Positions 25,241-56,125 of a stretch of DNA of 64,000 bases are shown piece by piece. Location of the stretch: the NCBI GenBank assembly GCA_016946835.1, contig JACVTC010000115.1, positions 372,501-436,500 of the forward strand. Reading direction: 5' to 3'. The notes under the pieces are model-generated. The model was not told where the DNA came from. It ran no database searches and saw only the letters and a program-made list of their open reading frames with translations. Each line of letters begins with the position of its first letter. Position 1 is the stretch's first letter. Both the position numbers and the translations under genes were made by a program. The stretch comes from Neocallimastix lanati (nom. inval.). Taxonomy: Eukaryota > Neocallimastigomycota > Neocallimastigomycetes > Neocallimastigales > Neocallimastigaceae.

Positions 25241-25834
25241 TAAAAATTTTTAATTTAATAAAAATTAATATTGAATAATAATTTAATTTATTAATAATTA
25301 AAATTTTAAAAAAAATTGAAATTGAAAAAAAATGATAAATAGAAAAAATTATTATTATTTTTTATTACATATTCAATAAATTAAAAAAAAAAATAATTTA
25401 ATTATTATTATTATTAAATATATATATATATATTTTAATATAAAAAAAGATTTAATAAAATTAGTTAAATTAAAGACTAAATGATAATTACTTTAAAACT
25501 TTTTATGTATAATTTTAAAAAAAAAATCATAATTATCATAATTATTAGTGTAAAGTTAAAATAAAAACTTAAAAAATACATTGAAAAGTTGGTTTTATAT
25601 AATATTTATAAATAAAACGAGAAATATTATAATTTTTAAAAGAATTATTGGATTGAAATAATACAAAAAAAAAAAGTGATATATTTTACAAAAATATTAA
25701 AAAAAATATATATATATATATATATTTATAAAGTAAGGTTTAATTGTACATTTATTCTCTAAATATATTTAAAAATATAAACAAAAGAAAAAAAATAAAA
25801 GTAAATATTATAAGTAAGAAAAAAAAAATAATTC

Positions 25835-26783
25835 ATGGTTTTATTAAGACTTGAAATTGTTAACGATTATTGGATTATTGAACGACATCCGGAATATGAT
25901 TCAAAAGGTAATAATGAATATTTATATAAGCGAAAAGCTTACTGGGATTCCTATAATTTATTAAGGGCTTCTCCAGTAATTTACTGGGAACAACCTTTAT
26001 CTTTTGAACAATTTGCTAATAATATTTGGGCTAATGGTTTTGTTGCACTTTTGGATGCACGTAATATATAGAACACCTATTTTTTTTTTTTTTTTTTTAT
26101 TATAAATATATCTATATTAAATATTTATATATAAATTTTATATTCAATTTATGCTAATTTGTATTAAAATAATCAATAATATTTTAAATAAATCTATTTA
26201 TTTATGGAAAAATAAAATATCAATAACAATAAAAAAAAAAATAACAATAACAACAATATCAAAATCTTCAAATAATTATAATATTTAAAAAAAAAAATTA
26301 CACTATATCATATCATATCACATTATACTATATTACGATCTATAATAACACTTGTGTAATAATAATTATTATAGCAACTGGAATTGGACCTAAACAAAGA
26401 GCGGAATTTGTTTTTGCTCCCCCTTACATCCCAGATAATTGTGTAGTTACTTGTAGAATTGCTTATAATGGAACTGGAATACTGTTTAGATTTCCTGATA
26501 TCATTAATCCAAATGCAATTCGTCAAATTCGAGTGACCGGTGCCACGTATGACCATCCCAGTGGTTCCGTGGTATTTTCAATTTTACATTCTCATCCATT
26601 ACGTGAAGATTTCTATACATGGAATTGGAGTTCTTGTGTTTATTCTTCTCCTCATTCACCTGGACTGCCTACAAGAAGTCTTATTAGAAGTACTTCCTCA
26701 TTATTTGAACGATTATATCTCAATTCTTCAGTATTTAACTTAAATTTGTAAGTTATTGTTTATTTATTTGTTTATTTTTTTTT

Positions 26784-26817
<34 letters not shown>

Positions 26818-26907
26818 ATAATATAGATATAATATATACATATATTAATATAAATATTTTTATCTATTAAAAAAAAATATTAATTGTGAATAATTTAATT
26901 AAATGGT

Positions 26908-26938
<31 letters not shown>

Positions 26939-26954
26939 TTATTATTATTATTAT

Positions 26955-26998
<44 letters not shown>

Positions 26999-27572
26999 AA
27001 AAAAATAGAAGAAACTCAAAAAAAAAAGTCTATTATGATCTAGATTTCCGTTTAGATTCTAAATATACCACTCAAATATATCCATTAATTATACATCCAT
27101 TAAATAGATTTTATGATTTAAATAGTTACTATATGGCTGAATTATCTGAAATTTGTATACAGAGTCAAGGTTTTTCAGACATTCGACTTAGTTTGGTAAG
27201 CGATTAAATTAAAAATTAATAATTAAATAATTTAATAAATAAATAAATAAATATATAATTTAAATAATAATAAGTAATAAAATCGAAAATGAAAAAAATA
27301 TTCAAAATTACAATTATTATATATTATTAGAAACTAATTATTTTTTTTTTCTTTTTTTCTTTCTTTTTTTTTTTTTTTTTTTTATATATTGAATATATAT
27401 AATATCACATCGTTAATTATTCTATTTATAATATTATATTTGCAATATACATTAATAATTTAATAATAATATTATTATTGAAATACACTTTCTTTCTATT
27501 TATATTTTAAAAAAAATAACAAATATATATGATTAAATTTAAAATATAATAATTCCAATTACAACAACACCA

Positions 27573-27604
<32 letters not shown>

Positions 27605-28345
27605 TTGGCAGAAAACTGCTATAATAGAATGTACAGATTATTTACCACTTATCCTTTCCTAATTCAACTCTGTATGTGGTTGAAGACTCCATCTAAATTA
27701 AAGCAACAAAAACTTTATAAAAAAAGCTTGAAAGCTAGTCGTCGACTTAAACGTAATAGCTCCTATTATCAAGATTCTATGTATAATAATTTAAATAATC
27801 AAAATAGTTTTATGGATACTCGAAATTATCCGTCTCAAGACTATCGTCGTCTCAGTCGTTCCAATAGTAGATTTAATAGCATGAATGATATTAATCAAAT
27901 GTCTTTCATTAATAATGCAAATGATTTTTATCCTAGACAGGATTCCTTTATTAATCCTGTACGTATGAGTATGAATATGTCACAAGGACCTTATTATAAT
28001 AAAGAAGCTATGTATAATGATATGATAAATGGTTCAAGTGATCAATTGAACGGTTTATTTTTGGAAAATAGTCTCAGTTTAAGTGATGAAGAATATTATG
28101 AATATCAAGCAAAACGAACAGAAATATTGAGAATGAAATTTGTGATAGAAAAGTTAGCCTTTCTTGTTAGATATTTACAATATAGTTCTCCCTTCTTATG
28201 TACTGCACTAATGCTTTATATTTATAAGAAGAAGGCAAGAGAGTGGTTAGTTTTATTTAAATGTGCTTATCAACTTATAACCTATCAATTAAAAGATCCA
28301 TATGTTATTGTAACTTCACCTAAGAAAAAAAAAATTAATTACTAA
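25835..28345 (+). CDS. Orphan four-exon gene, 509 aa, function unknown
   Basis: Exons: 25835-26060, 26375-26747, 27009-27195 and 27602-28345. All junctions are GT-AG and frame is kept at each (phases 1, 2, 0), which supports the model. I do not recognise a domain. The N-terminal half is well structured: VLLRLEIVNDYWIIERHPEY (2-21), then QFANNIWANGFVALLDAPTG spanning the first junction, FVFAPPYIPDNCVVTCRIAY, RVTGATYDHPSGSVVFSILH and DFYTWNWSSCVYSS. Exon 3 gives LIIHPLNRFYDLNSYYMAEL. Exon 4 starts in a conserved-looking helix, LAENCYNRMYRLFTTYPFL. A low-complexity Asn/Ser/Arg linker follows (about 295-420), then a hydrophobic C-terminal part, FLVRYLQYSSPFLCTALML (about 445-475), possibly membrane-associated. 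The fourth exon's acceptor follows a run of about 28 A. It lies about 1.1 kb upstream of the SPEF2 gene on the same strand. Confidence 0.78.
26752..27005. other. Intron 2 of the orphan gene, with long A and T homopolymers
   Basis: An A-run of about 32 bases (26785-26816), a (TTTA)n array and a T-run of about 34 bases lie inside one 260-bp intron, bounded by GTAAGT and TAG. No coding content. Confidence 0.6.
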
Positions 28346-28556
28346 ATCATTAAAAAAAAAAAAAAACACACAAAAAAAAAAATAATTATATATATATCTA
28401 TTTAAAAATTTTTTTTTATTAAAATTGATTTGTACTTTTTGATCTTTTTTTTTTTTTATTATTATAAATTATAGTCTTTTTCTATAAAAAAAAAATTATC
28501 GCTTATAATTATATATTATCATTATTATATATTATAATTATATTAAAAATGTAATT

Positions 28557-28600
<44 letters not shown>

Positions 28601-29439
28601 AATTTTATATATTATATATTAAAAAATTTTTTTATATATTTTTTATTTTTTATTTTTTAATTTTTTTTTTTGAAATTTTGGAATTTATTATTATTTAAAG
28701 TTTAAACAAAAATTTTAAATTAATTTGAGTTTAAATTTTTTTTTTTTTTTTTTTTTTCTATATTTTATTTTATTTTTTATTTTATTATTTTTACAATTAT
28801 ATTTAATTATTAAATATTATATATATTTATATCTTTATATAATTTTTTTTTAATTAATGAAAAATATTAATAAAAAAAAAAAAAAAAAAAAAATTATAAA
28901 AAAAATATTGTATGTATAAATTTTTTTTATGTAAACAAAATTTAATATTTTAATATTAAAAATAATATTAAAAAAAATAAAAAGAAATTATTTTTATAAA
29001 AACAAATAATATTCGAATGTGAATGTATAATAATTATATGATAAAAGTTTATGTAAATATTTTTATATAATAAAATAATAACAATAAAAAAATAGTCTAC
29101 ATGAAATAAAACTATTAATAATAAATGGATATATAGAAAAGATTTTATTGTAATAGTTAAAGTAATAATAATAAAATTATATTGATAAATATTATGAAAA
29201 AAATATATATTTAAATATGTTATGATTTTTTAATAAATTAGGAAAAATTTTTTTATTTTTATTTTTATTTATTATTTTTTTTTTAGATAAAATTTTCCAA
29301 AATTCAAACAAACCACAAATCATATATATACATATAAAATAATAATAATAATAATAATAAAAAACAAGAAAAACCACATACAAGTAATAATAACAAATAA
29401 ACAAAAAAAATATATATATATACAACATAATATTCCAAT
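28346..29439. other. Intergenic AT-rich DNA between orphan and SPEF2 genes
   Basis: It holds an A-run of about 40 bases near 28559-28598, a T-run at 28738-28757 and another A-run at 28873-28892. The minus-strand ORF in this area is low-complexity and overlaps the SPEF2 start; it is rejected. This interval must carry the SPEF2 promoter, but no motif is identifiable. Confidence 0.5.
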
Positions 29440-41688
<12,249 letters not shown>

Positions 41689-42152
41689 AAAATATAAAAA
41701 TATTTTTAAACTTTATACTAAAATACTATTATTTTATTTATTTTCAATAATAAAAATAATTACTCATTGACGTTATTATCTCAGAAAATCGTTATAGAAA
41801 AAAATAAACAATAAAAAAATTTAGAATAATAATATGAATACAGAAATAAACCATCAAAAATTTTATATATACATTTTCTAAAATAATCTTTTGTTTTTAA
41901 AATAACCTAATAAATATAAATAAATATAATATTAAAAATATATAAAAATATATATATTTTTAATTTTTTTTTTTTTTTTTTTTTTTAAATTTATAATGCA
42001 TTACTTTATTTTTATATAAACAATTAAATTTCCATTCTATAAAGAATTTACTAATACAATAACAACAACATTAATAAAATAATTTACATAATTTTTTTAA
42101 TATTTATTATTATACTTTACTAACATATTTAACCAAAATATAAACAAAAGTT

Positions 42153-42193
<41 letters not shown>

Positions 42194-42841
42194 TATTATA
42201 TATTATATTATTATTATATCATTATTATTTCATTTAACGAATAAAAATATTAATATTATTATTATTACATATTTTTTTTTCTTAATTGTTTCCGCTTTAT
42301 TTTAATTTATAAAATTTATAATAATAATTATAATAATAATGGATTGATAAAATTTCAATAATATTTTTTTTTTTTCTTTTTTTTTATATTTTTTATTTTT
42401 TTATTTTATTTATTTAATTTTTGAAAAAGATGTATAAAAGAATTAGATTTTTTTTTTTTTTTTTTTTTTTTTGTTTAAAAAAAGAGTATTAATTTAATAT
42501 ATTGTCTTATTTTATATAAACATTTTATCTTTCTTTCACAATTTTAAATTGATAGTTTTTTATAAAGAAAATATATAATAATTAGTAATGTTATATATAT
42601 AAATATAAATAATATTTCATTTTTTGTATACTTCGTTTTGTTTTATATATATATATATATATATTTATTTAATATATATATTTAATATTAATAATTTAAT
42701 TTATAATTTTTTTAATAAAAAAACCAATCAATAAAATATTTTTGAAAGATTTATTGTTGCTTTCTTATTCCTTTTTTTTTTTTTATTTTATATTTTTTTA
42801 TTATTAATATTAAGGATTCAATAATGAAACGTTAAAGATAT
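41689..42841. other. Convergent 3' intergenic region between SPEF2 and CDC42-like genes
   Basis: The two genes point towards each other. The interval is AT-rich with T-runs at 41968-41987 and 42150-42191 and no readable coding sequence. Both 3' ends must terminate and polyadenylate here, but AATAAA-like motifs are too common to assign. Confidence 0.5.
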
Positions 42842-44065
42842 CTATAATAATACACAATTCTTTTTTGATTTGTCATTAACACCTAAAGCTACAAGAATTG
42901 CTTCATCAAAAACATTCTTTAAACCTTTTTGAGTTAAAGCACTACATTCAACATATTTTACACATTTAAGCTCCTTAGCTAATTTATGTCCTTGTTCATA
43001 AGTAATTGGACGCTTACAGAATTTACCTAACTTATCTAAAGTAGCTCTATCGTTACGTAAATCAATTTGGGTTCCAACCAATATTATAGGAACGCCTGCA
43101 CAATATGTTTGAATTTCTGGAATCCATTTTTGTCGTATATTATCGAAACTAGTTGGAATAACAACAGAGAAACACATTAAGAAAACATCGGTATGTGGAT
43201 ATGAGAGGGATCTAATATTATCAAAATCTTCTTGACCTATTTATATTTTTTATATATAATATAATTTTTAAATTATCAATTATTATTAATGGTTTTCTTT
43301 TTTTAAAAGGAAAAAAAATTTTTTTTTAATTCTTTTTATTTATTTTTAAATATGAACCTGCAGTATCGAATAAACCTAATTTGTATGGAACATTTCCAAT
43401 GTTAACTTTTGCTAAATAATTATCAAAAACCTTAGTTATGAATATTAAAATAATTAAAATAAAATTTAATTTTCATTAAAAAAAATAATTTCCATTAATT
43501 TAATTTTCATTAAAAAAAAATAATTTCCATTAATATGTAATTCATAAATAATATTAAATTAAATAATTATATTTACAGTTGGGACATAACCAGTTGGGAA
43601 TTCATTTGTTGTATAAGAAATAAGAAGACAAGTCTATTTTTAGAAACAATAGAATTAATTATTAACAAGATATTTCATGAATTTTATACTTAACATTTTA
43701 TCAATAAATTTCGAATTTTAATATTTAATTTATTATTAATTGCTTATTTTTTTTATGCTTATATATATTTTATATATTTTTTCAACTAAATTCAATAAAT
43801 TTCGAATTTTAATATTTAATTTATTATTAATTGCTTATTTTTTTTTATGCTTATATATATTTTATATATTTTTTCAACTAAATTTTTAAATTTAAAAAAA
43901 ATCCTTTTTTTTTCTTTTAATATTAATAAAATATAAAACTTGTATTTATATATAAAACTTGAACAATATATATATATAATATAAATCATCTTTAAAAATT
44001 ATGAATTTTACTTTTCCGACAGCACCATCGCCGACAACGACAATCTTCATAGCGTTTTGTTGCAT
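42842..44065 (-). CDS. CDC42: Rho-family small GTPase, Cdc42-like, four exons, 192 aa
   Basis: Exons on the minus strand: 44065-44012, 43633-43577, 43430-43358 and 43236-42842; GT-AG and in frame (phases 0, 0, 1). It is a molecular switch that binds GTP and recruits effectors for cell polarity and actin control. G1 reads [10 protein letters not shown] at the end of exon 1 with T at the start of exon 2. The effector region TGYVPTVFDNY spans exons 2 and 3. G3 DTAGQEDF spans exons 3 and 4. G4 is GTQIDLR and G5 [10 protein letters not shown]; the Rho insert lies between them. The C-terminus is KKNCVLL, a CaaX box with Leu, predicting geranylgeranylation and membrane attachment. The TQIDLR box and [16 protein letters not shown] favour Cdc42 over Rac or Rho1. 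A second in-frame ATG lies five codons downstream. Length matches the family (about 191-193 aa). Confidence 0.88.
43701..43885. repeat. Two-copy tandem duplication (~91 bp) in CDC42-like intron 1
   Basis: The block starting TCAATAAATTTCGAATTTTA at 43701 is repeated at 43792 almost without change, to the shared TTTTTCAACTAAAT. A second small duplication (about 34 bp, TAATTTTCATTAAAAAAAAT type) lies in intron 2 at about 43467-43534. Confidence 0.85.
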
Positions 44066-44421
44066 TTTGATTAGATTATTTTATTTGAAGTATGTTTAAA
44101 AAAAAAAAAAAAGATGAAATTTATTATATAAAAAAGTTTATTTATATGTTTAAATCTATATATATTTTATAATTTAAATTTATTTATTTTATTATTTTCT
44201 TTTATTTTTTTATATTTATATTGTATATTTAATTTTTTAAATATTTATTTTTAATTTTTTTTTTGTAAAGTTTGAAAGTTTTTTTTTAAAATATTATTTG
44301 ATTTGTTATTTTTTGTTTGTTTAAAATCTATTGTATCATTTATATATATATATTCTTTTTTCTTTTTCTTTTTTTCTTTTTCTTTCCCAAGTTTTTAAAA
44401 CTTTGTATCAAAAAGAAAAAG

Positions 44422-44453
<32 letters not shown>

Positions 44454-44760
44454 GTGTGTGTGATTTATAAAAAAATATATATATTTAAATATAATTTAAT
44501 TTTATTTCGTTTTAATTCTTATTTTCTTTTAATAAAAAAAAAAGAAAACAATTTTATTAATTTTTATATTTATTTAATTTTTAATGTTTTTAAATACTGA
44601 GATTTAGAGTACTCCTCTTTTTTTAGCTTTTTATTGTTAGTATTTCTATTTTTTAAAATTATTATAATATTCTAATCTATATCTATTTATAATTAATAAA
44701 GCTTCACAAAAAGAAGAAAAAAAAATAAAAAAAAAAATTAAAATTATTTTTAAAATTTAT
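44066..44760. other. Upstream flank of the CDC42-like gene
   Basis: AT-rich with a 27-base A-run preceded by AAAAAGAAAAAG at 44408-44451 and a TTTTTCTTTTTC patch just before it, giving an imperfect inverted repeat. No gene was seen. Confidence 0.45.
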
Positions 44761-44770
44761 TAATTCTATT

Positions 44771-44863
44771 ATTTATTATTTATTATTTATTATTTATTAT
44801 TTATTATTTATTATTTATTATTATTAATTATTAATTATTAATTATTAATTATTAATAATTGCA
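44771..44863. repeat. Heptamer (TTATTTA)n changing to (TTAATTA)n
   Basis: About seven TTATTTA units followed by about five TTAATTA units. The same heptamer family as at 12336 and 45058. Confidence 0.8.
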
Positions 44864-45055
44864 ACAATTATTTAAACCAAAAATTATTTAAAAAATAAAG
44901 ATAGAAAATAAAATAATAAGAATTAATACTTTCATATATAATATTTATTATACCAATATAATATTAATTATTAATAAAAATAATAATAAAAAAAGTTTTC
45001 GAATATATTATTTTTTGTTATGGTATTTATTATTATTATTATTATTATTCATTTA

Positions 45056-45498
45056 TAATAAATAATAAATAATTGAATAATAAATAATTGAATAATAAAT
45101 AATTGAATAATAAATAATAAATAATTGAATAATAAATAATTGAATAATAAATAATAAATAATAAATAATTGAATAATAAATAATTGAATAATAAATAATT
45201 GAATAATAAATAATTGAATAATAAATAATAAATAATAAATAATTGAATAATAAATAATAAATAATAAATAATAAATAAAAAATAATAAATAATAAATAAT
45301 TAAATAATAAATTATAAATAATAAATAATTAAATAATAAATAATTGAATAGTAAATAATAAATAATTGAATAATAAATAATAAATAATAAATAATAAATA
45401 GTAAATAGTAAATAATAAACAATAAACAATAAATAATAAATAATAAATAATAAATAGTAAATAGTAAATAATAAACAATAAATAATAAATAATAAATA
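45056..45498. repeat. Heptamer array (AATAAAT)n with TTG-marked 15- and 22-bp units
   Basis: Blocks of AATAAAT are punctuated by AATTG, giving repeating units AATTGAATAATAAAT; right-hand part has AATAGTAAATAGT and AAACAAT variants duplicated (about 45403 and 45455). The minus-strand ORF across it is a repeat artefact. Confidence 0.85.
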
Positions 45499-46212
45499 TA
45501 TTAAATATTAAATAAAAGTAATCAATTACTCGTTTGGAAAATTTTCTTAGTAACTATTTTTGTGAATACTTTAATATATATTACAATATATTATTTAATA
45601 ATATATTAATACATTAAATTACTGATATTTCCATTTTTATTTTATATTGAAAATAAATAAAGTTATATATATTAATACCACAGTTAATGTACAATTTTAT
45701 ATTATTTAAAGTTTGATTTATTTAATTATATATTTTATTTAAAAAAATATATTGATAATATATATTAACTTATGTGATACATAATATATTATCTAATAAT
45801 TAGTTTACATAACCAATCTATTTCATAAATATAAATTAAAATAAATTAAAGTATTATCTATTTAAAAATAACAAAACAAACTGATAATCATTCAAAATAA
45901 ATTCTAATATAATTCTAATATAAGTAATATATTATTCAATTAATAATTTAAATATATATTATTTAATTTTAAATATATTTTCTTTATTGTATATTTTATA
46001 TATTTTAAAATTTTATTATTGTAACACAAAGAATTAAATAAAATATAATAAAATTTTTTATATTTTATCAATGAATTACAGATTTATAATATAATATATT
46101 TACATTAAATTATATATTATTTAATATATTTATATTAACTTACTTTATATCATTTTAAAACATTTCATATATTTTTATTATATAAAATATATATTTGTAA
46201 TTATTAATATTT

Positions 46213-46280
46213 TAAAAATAAATATTACTACATTATTATTATTATTTTATAATGTAGTAATAGTAATATTTATTTTTAAA
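46213..46280. repeat. Long imperfect inverted repeat (hairpin)
   Basis: The left arm at 46213-46237 (TTAAAAATAAATATTACTAC then ATTAT) is the reverse complement of the right arm at 46250-46280, except for a 6-base insertion (ATAGTA type) in the right arm. The loop is about 12 bases of ATT repeats. Confidence 0.8.
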
Positions 46281-47681
46281 GTACATTATGTATACATTAT
46301 TATATATATAGGAAGATGTTTTTTAAATAACATTTTCATTTCAGACTAATATTATTATTTAAAACCACAGATGAATTAGAAAGTATATATATTTATATAT
46401 ATCTATAAGATTTTTTCTAAAGGACTGAATATAACAATTATTTAATATTTTTAGTTTTATTATTATCATTATTATTATTATTTAGAGGATTTAAGTATTA
46501 TTATACTTGATTAATTTTATATTTAAAATTCATTAAATTAGAAATTTTTAATAATTTTTTTATATTTATAAAAGTATTGAAAATTTTTAATTTTTGAAAG
46601 TTCTTATTAAAAAAAGGATAAAAAAAAAAAAAAGAAAAAAAAATGGAATTTTTTTTTTTTTTCAAATATAAGATGTACCTATAAATCTATACTTTTTCTA
46701 ATTTTTACAATTAATAAAACTAGATAAAATCACCTATATATATAATTGATTATTAGTAATTAATTTATTATTTTAATATTTATTTTTTGACTTACGAATT
46801 TTTGACTTATTCTTTCATTTATAATTATTGTTTAATAGTAAATGATATTAAAAAGTTACTATAAAGTAAAATTATTTATTTTTCCAAAAAAAAAAATTAA
46901 TAAAAAAAAAAAAATCTTTTTTATATATTAATTGTAATTTATTATTTTTTTTAAAAAAAAAAAATACAAAATGAATTTTAGTATTATAATAATTTTTATA
47001 ATAATTATATATGTAATAATTTTTTCTAAATTTTTTTAATTTTATGAGAATTTGAAAATAAGTAATTATTTTATGAAAAGCTAAATAAAAAACAAAATAG
47101 AAATATGAAAATTACTATATTTTTATTTTATTAAAATGAACATAGATTATAAATTACTCTATATAAACTAGGTTATGAAGATTTCTAATAAATGCACCTA
47201 AAATTGAATAAATTTATTATTCATTACAAATTAATATTGATTTAAGTGGATTATTTATTATATATTTAATAATTAAATAAATAAAAAATTGGTTACATTC
47301 TATCTTTATTAATTAATGTATAATACATTAAAAGGAATTGTAATGCTATGACGTTGAATTGAATTTTTAATTATAGTACATTTATATATTTTATAATATT
47401 TATATATGAGTTATGAAAAACAATAAAAAAAAAAATAATTAGAAACTTTTATTTGAAAAAGGTACTTTGGTGTTAATATTATAATATTACTGTAAATATT
47501 TTATTATTATTATTATTATTATTATTCTTAAATGTTTCCATTAAAAGGTAGGGATAATTTAAATAATAATATTTTGATTATTAATTTTTTAATTTTAATT
47601 TAATATATATAAATTTTAATAATTAGAAGTATTTTCAAAATAAAATTTATATTAATACAGGTTAAAAAAGTTTAATAATAA

Positions 47682-47804
47682 AAAATAACCTAATTTTTTT
47701 TATAATTAAATTTTTTTTTTTATACTAAAAGAATAACCTAATTTTTTTAATAATTAAATCTTTTTTTTATACTAAAAGAATAACCTAATTTTTTTAATAA
47801 TTAA
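47682..47804. repeat. Three-copy tandem repeat, unit about 48 bp
   Basis: Each unit carries AATAACCTAATTTTTTT, then ATAATTAAAT, poly-T and TATACTAAAAG. Copies begin at about 47683, 47731 and 47779. Confidence 0.85.
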
Positions 47805-48469
47805 AAATGTCATTTTAATAAAATACAAAATATGAATATAATGTAATATATTATAAAATAAAAATTATTTTAATCCTTTTTTTTTTTTTTTTTTTTTCAT
47901 TTCCAATATAAAATAAATAAATAAATATATAAATAAATAAATATATATATATAAATAAATAAATAAGAAAAAAAGTAATAAAAAAGTTTAATAATTTCGT
48001 AAAAAAAAAAAAAAAGGAAAAAAATTTTTTTTTTAAAAAAAAAAAAAACAATGTTAATTTTAATTAAATATAAAAGAAAAAATTTTTTAAAATAAAACAA
48101 TATCAAGCTCATAATATATTTTAATTTTTAATATAATTTTCACAAAATTTTAAACATATATTATATGTATTTTTATAAATAAAATAAATAATTTAAAGAA
48201 AAAAGGAATAAAATAAATATATAATATATATTTAAATATAAAAGATAGAATTAAAAATAAAAATAAACTTTGTATATTTAAGTAAAAAGAAGGTTTATTA
48301 TAATACATCTTGATAATTCAGATATAATTATAATAAAATAATAATAATAATAAAAAAAAAAAAAAAAAAATGAATTTTATATTAAGTCGTAGTCAATAAT
48401 ATAAAAATTGATTATAATATTTTTAATAATTATTTAATCTTATAAATTAAAATCACTTAAATAAATAAA

Positions 48470-53825
<5,356 letters not shown>

Positions 53826-53852
<27 letters not shown>

Positions 53853-53892
53853 AAATATTTATTTATAATAAAAATGAAAATAAAAGGGGAAA

Positions 53893-53924
<32 letters not shown>

Positions 53925-55448
53925 TTTTTTTTTTTTAAAAAAAATATTTAAGATTATATATATTATTTATTAATTTATTTTTTTATTCATTTGATACAAA
54001 TATAAAACAAATAAATTCTAAGAAATAAAAAAAAATAATAATAATAATAATAAAATATATATAAAAAAAAAAACTTTTATAAATTAATTTATATTAAAAC
54101 GCATTAAAAAAAAAATTACTATTTAGTATTATTATTTACTTATTTCCTACAATATATATATTTCCTTTTTTTTTTATTTTAGGTTTATCTTTAATTTTAC
54201 ATATTTTTATAATCTTTTTTTTTTTTTTTTTGAATTGATAAGTTTTTTTTTTTTTTTTTTTTCATTATTATTATTCTTAGTAAATATATTTATAATTTAT
54301 ACATATATTTAATAAATTTAAAAAAAATCATTATATATTATATCAAACTCAATTTTAATTGGTTAATTTTAATTGAGATAAAAACTACAGAGTAATTTTA
54401 AAGATTAATATATATATATATATTTTTGCATGTATATTATATATTTATTATAAATACATATATTTTAACAAAATAATAATACTTTTTTTTTAAAAAATTT
54501 ATTAGAAAAACATCATTTTGTTAACTTATTTTAATTTTTTATGAGTAAAAAAAAAAAAGAAAAAAAAAAAAAATAACGTATTTTATTGATTTTTAAATAA
54601 TAATTATATCTTAACAAATATATATTAATATATATATATACATAACAAAAATTCATAAGAAATTTTTTTTGAAATTTCTCTATTAATTGATAATATATTA
54701 CAAATATATTTATTAATATTTTGTGTAATAAAAAATATATAAAATTATAATTATAATTATAATTAAATGTCATATATAGCCAATATATACAAATATTGAT
54801 TAAAAAACTTTTTTCTAATCTTTTTTTATATAAATCGTATAATTATATATATATAAATTATTAATAATTGATAATATTCTTAATCAAAAAAAAAAAAAAA
54901 AAATTATTAAAAAAATTTATTATATATATATAATTCATTATCCTTTTTTATTTTTTTTTTTTATATTTATTTTAGCCTTTCTTATTTTAAATTTCAACCA
55001 ATTTAAATTTTAATTATATAAATATAAATAAAGGTAAATTTTTAACATCTGAAAATTTGAAATTCAAAATTTCACATATATTAAAACATATTATTTATAA
55101 ATATACATTTATTTTAGTATTGTAATTTTATATGCAAATATAATTTATATTAATAAAAGAAAAAAAGAATAATCATATTTTAAAAAATTTACATTTATTT
55201 TTTTTAATGAATTTATCGAAATTAAAAAATCATTGAAAATCTGAAAAATAAATTATTTTATTAATAATTATATTGGAATAAAATATTTAATAAAAGTATT
55301 ATAAATATTAATATATATGTATATTTATATCTTCGAGAATTAATTGAAGATTATATTAGATTTCTTTTTATTTATTAACCAATACATTTTAAGATGAAAT
55401 GTTATCCAAAATAAATCTATCCATTTTTAATGAATTTCTTTAGCTAAT

Positions 55449-55487
<39 letters not shown>

Positions 55488-55627
55488 TTTATTTTATTTT
55501 TATTATTTTAATTTTATCTATAAATATATAAATATATATATTATTATAAAAAAACAATATATATAAATGTTTTAAAATAATATTAAATATAATTCAAATA
55601 AATTATAATATTATTATTATATTAAAG
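53826..55627. other. AT-rich intergenic region
   Basis: It has TA tracts (53896-53925) and T-runs (54214-54262; 55451-55485). No gene was recognised; the minus-strand ORF at 54531-54773 is of low complexity. Confidence 0.5.
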
Positions 55628-56071
55628 ATGACTGATCCAGGATTACCACACCCACAACCAACTCGTTCTTTCTGGTTAATTGATAACCCACTTTCAAACC
55701 ATAGAACTACTGTTTCTTTACCAGGTTGTGCCGATATTGTTATTTTAGGAGCTGGTATAACTGGTAAAAACATAACTATTTTAGTATTATTATTATTATT
55801 TATAATTTTTATTTTATTACGTTAAATTATTTAATATTTATTATGTATGTAGAATATTTAAAGTAAAAAAAAAAAATAAAAAGAATAATAAATTTAAAAG
55901 TACGATAAAAAAAAAAAAGATAGAATAAATTTTTTAAAAATAGTTTTTTTTTTTTTTATTTTTTTTTTCTTCACTATAAATAAGTATTATTTATATGCAT
56001 AATTTTTAAAAATTGTTAACGTTACATTGAAATGCTTTAAAATTTAGTTTGTGTATAATAATGAATACAAT

Positions 56072-56125
<54 letters not shown>

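Larger units (their letters stand above)
23336..25834. other. Repeat-rich intergenic DNA
   Basis: It includes AATAAAT-type repeats at 23455-23530, a GC-richer but non-coding patch at about 23800-23960, the poly-T/spacer repeat at 24100-24280, a (TA)n tract at 24803-24829, and an AAAT/AATAAAT array at 25108-25240. No convincing gene was seen; the end serves as the upstream flank of the orphan gene at 25835. Confidence 0.5.
45499..48469. other. Gene-free AT-rich intergenic DNA upstream of the COP1-like gene
   Basis: No convincing coding sequence on either strand. It contains the imperfect hairpin at 46213-46280 and the three-copy 48-bp repeat at 47682-47804. Homopolymer-derived ORFs near 47851-48112 are rejected. 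Confidence 0.5.

Noticed and set aside
26323-26751. Overlapping ORFs in other frames over exon 2 of the orphan gene
   Set aside because: Shadows of the phase-consistent exon at 26375-26747.
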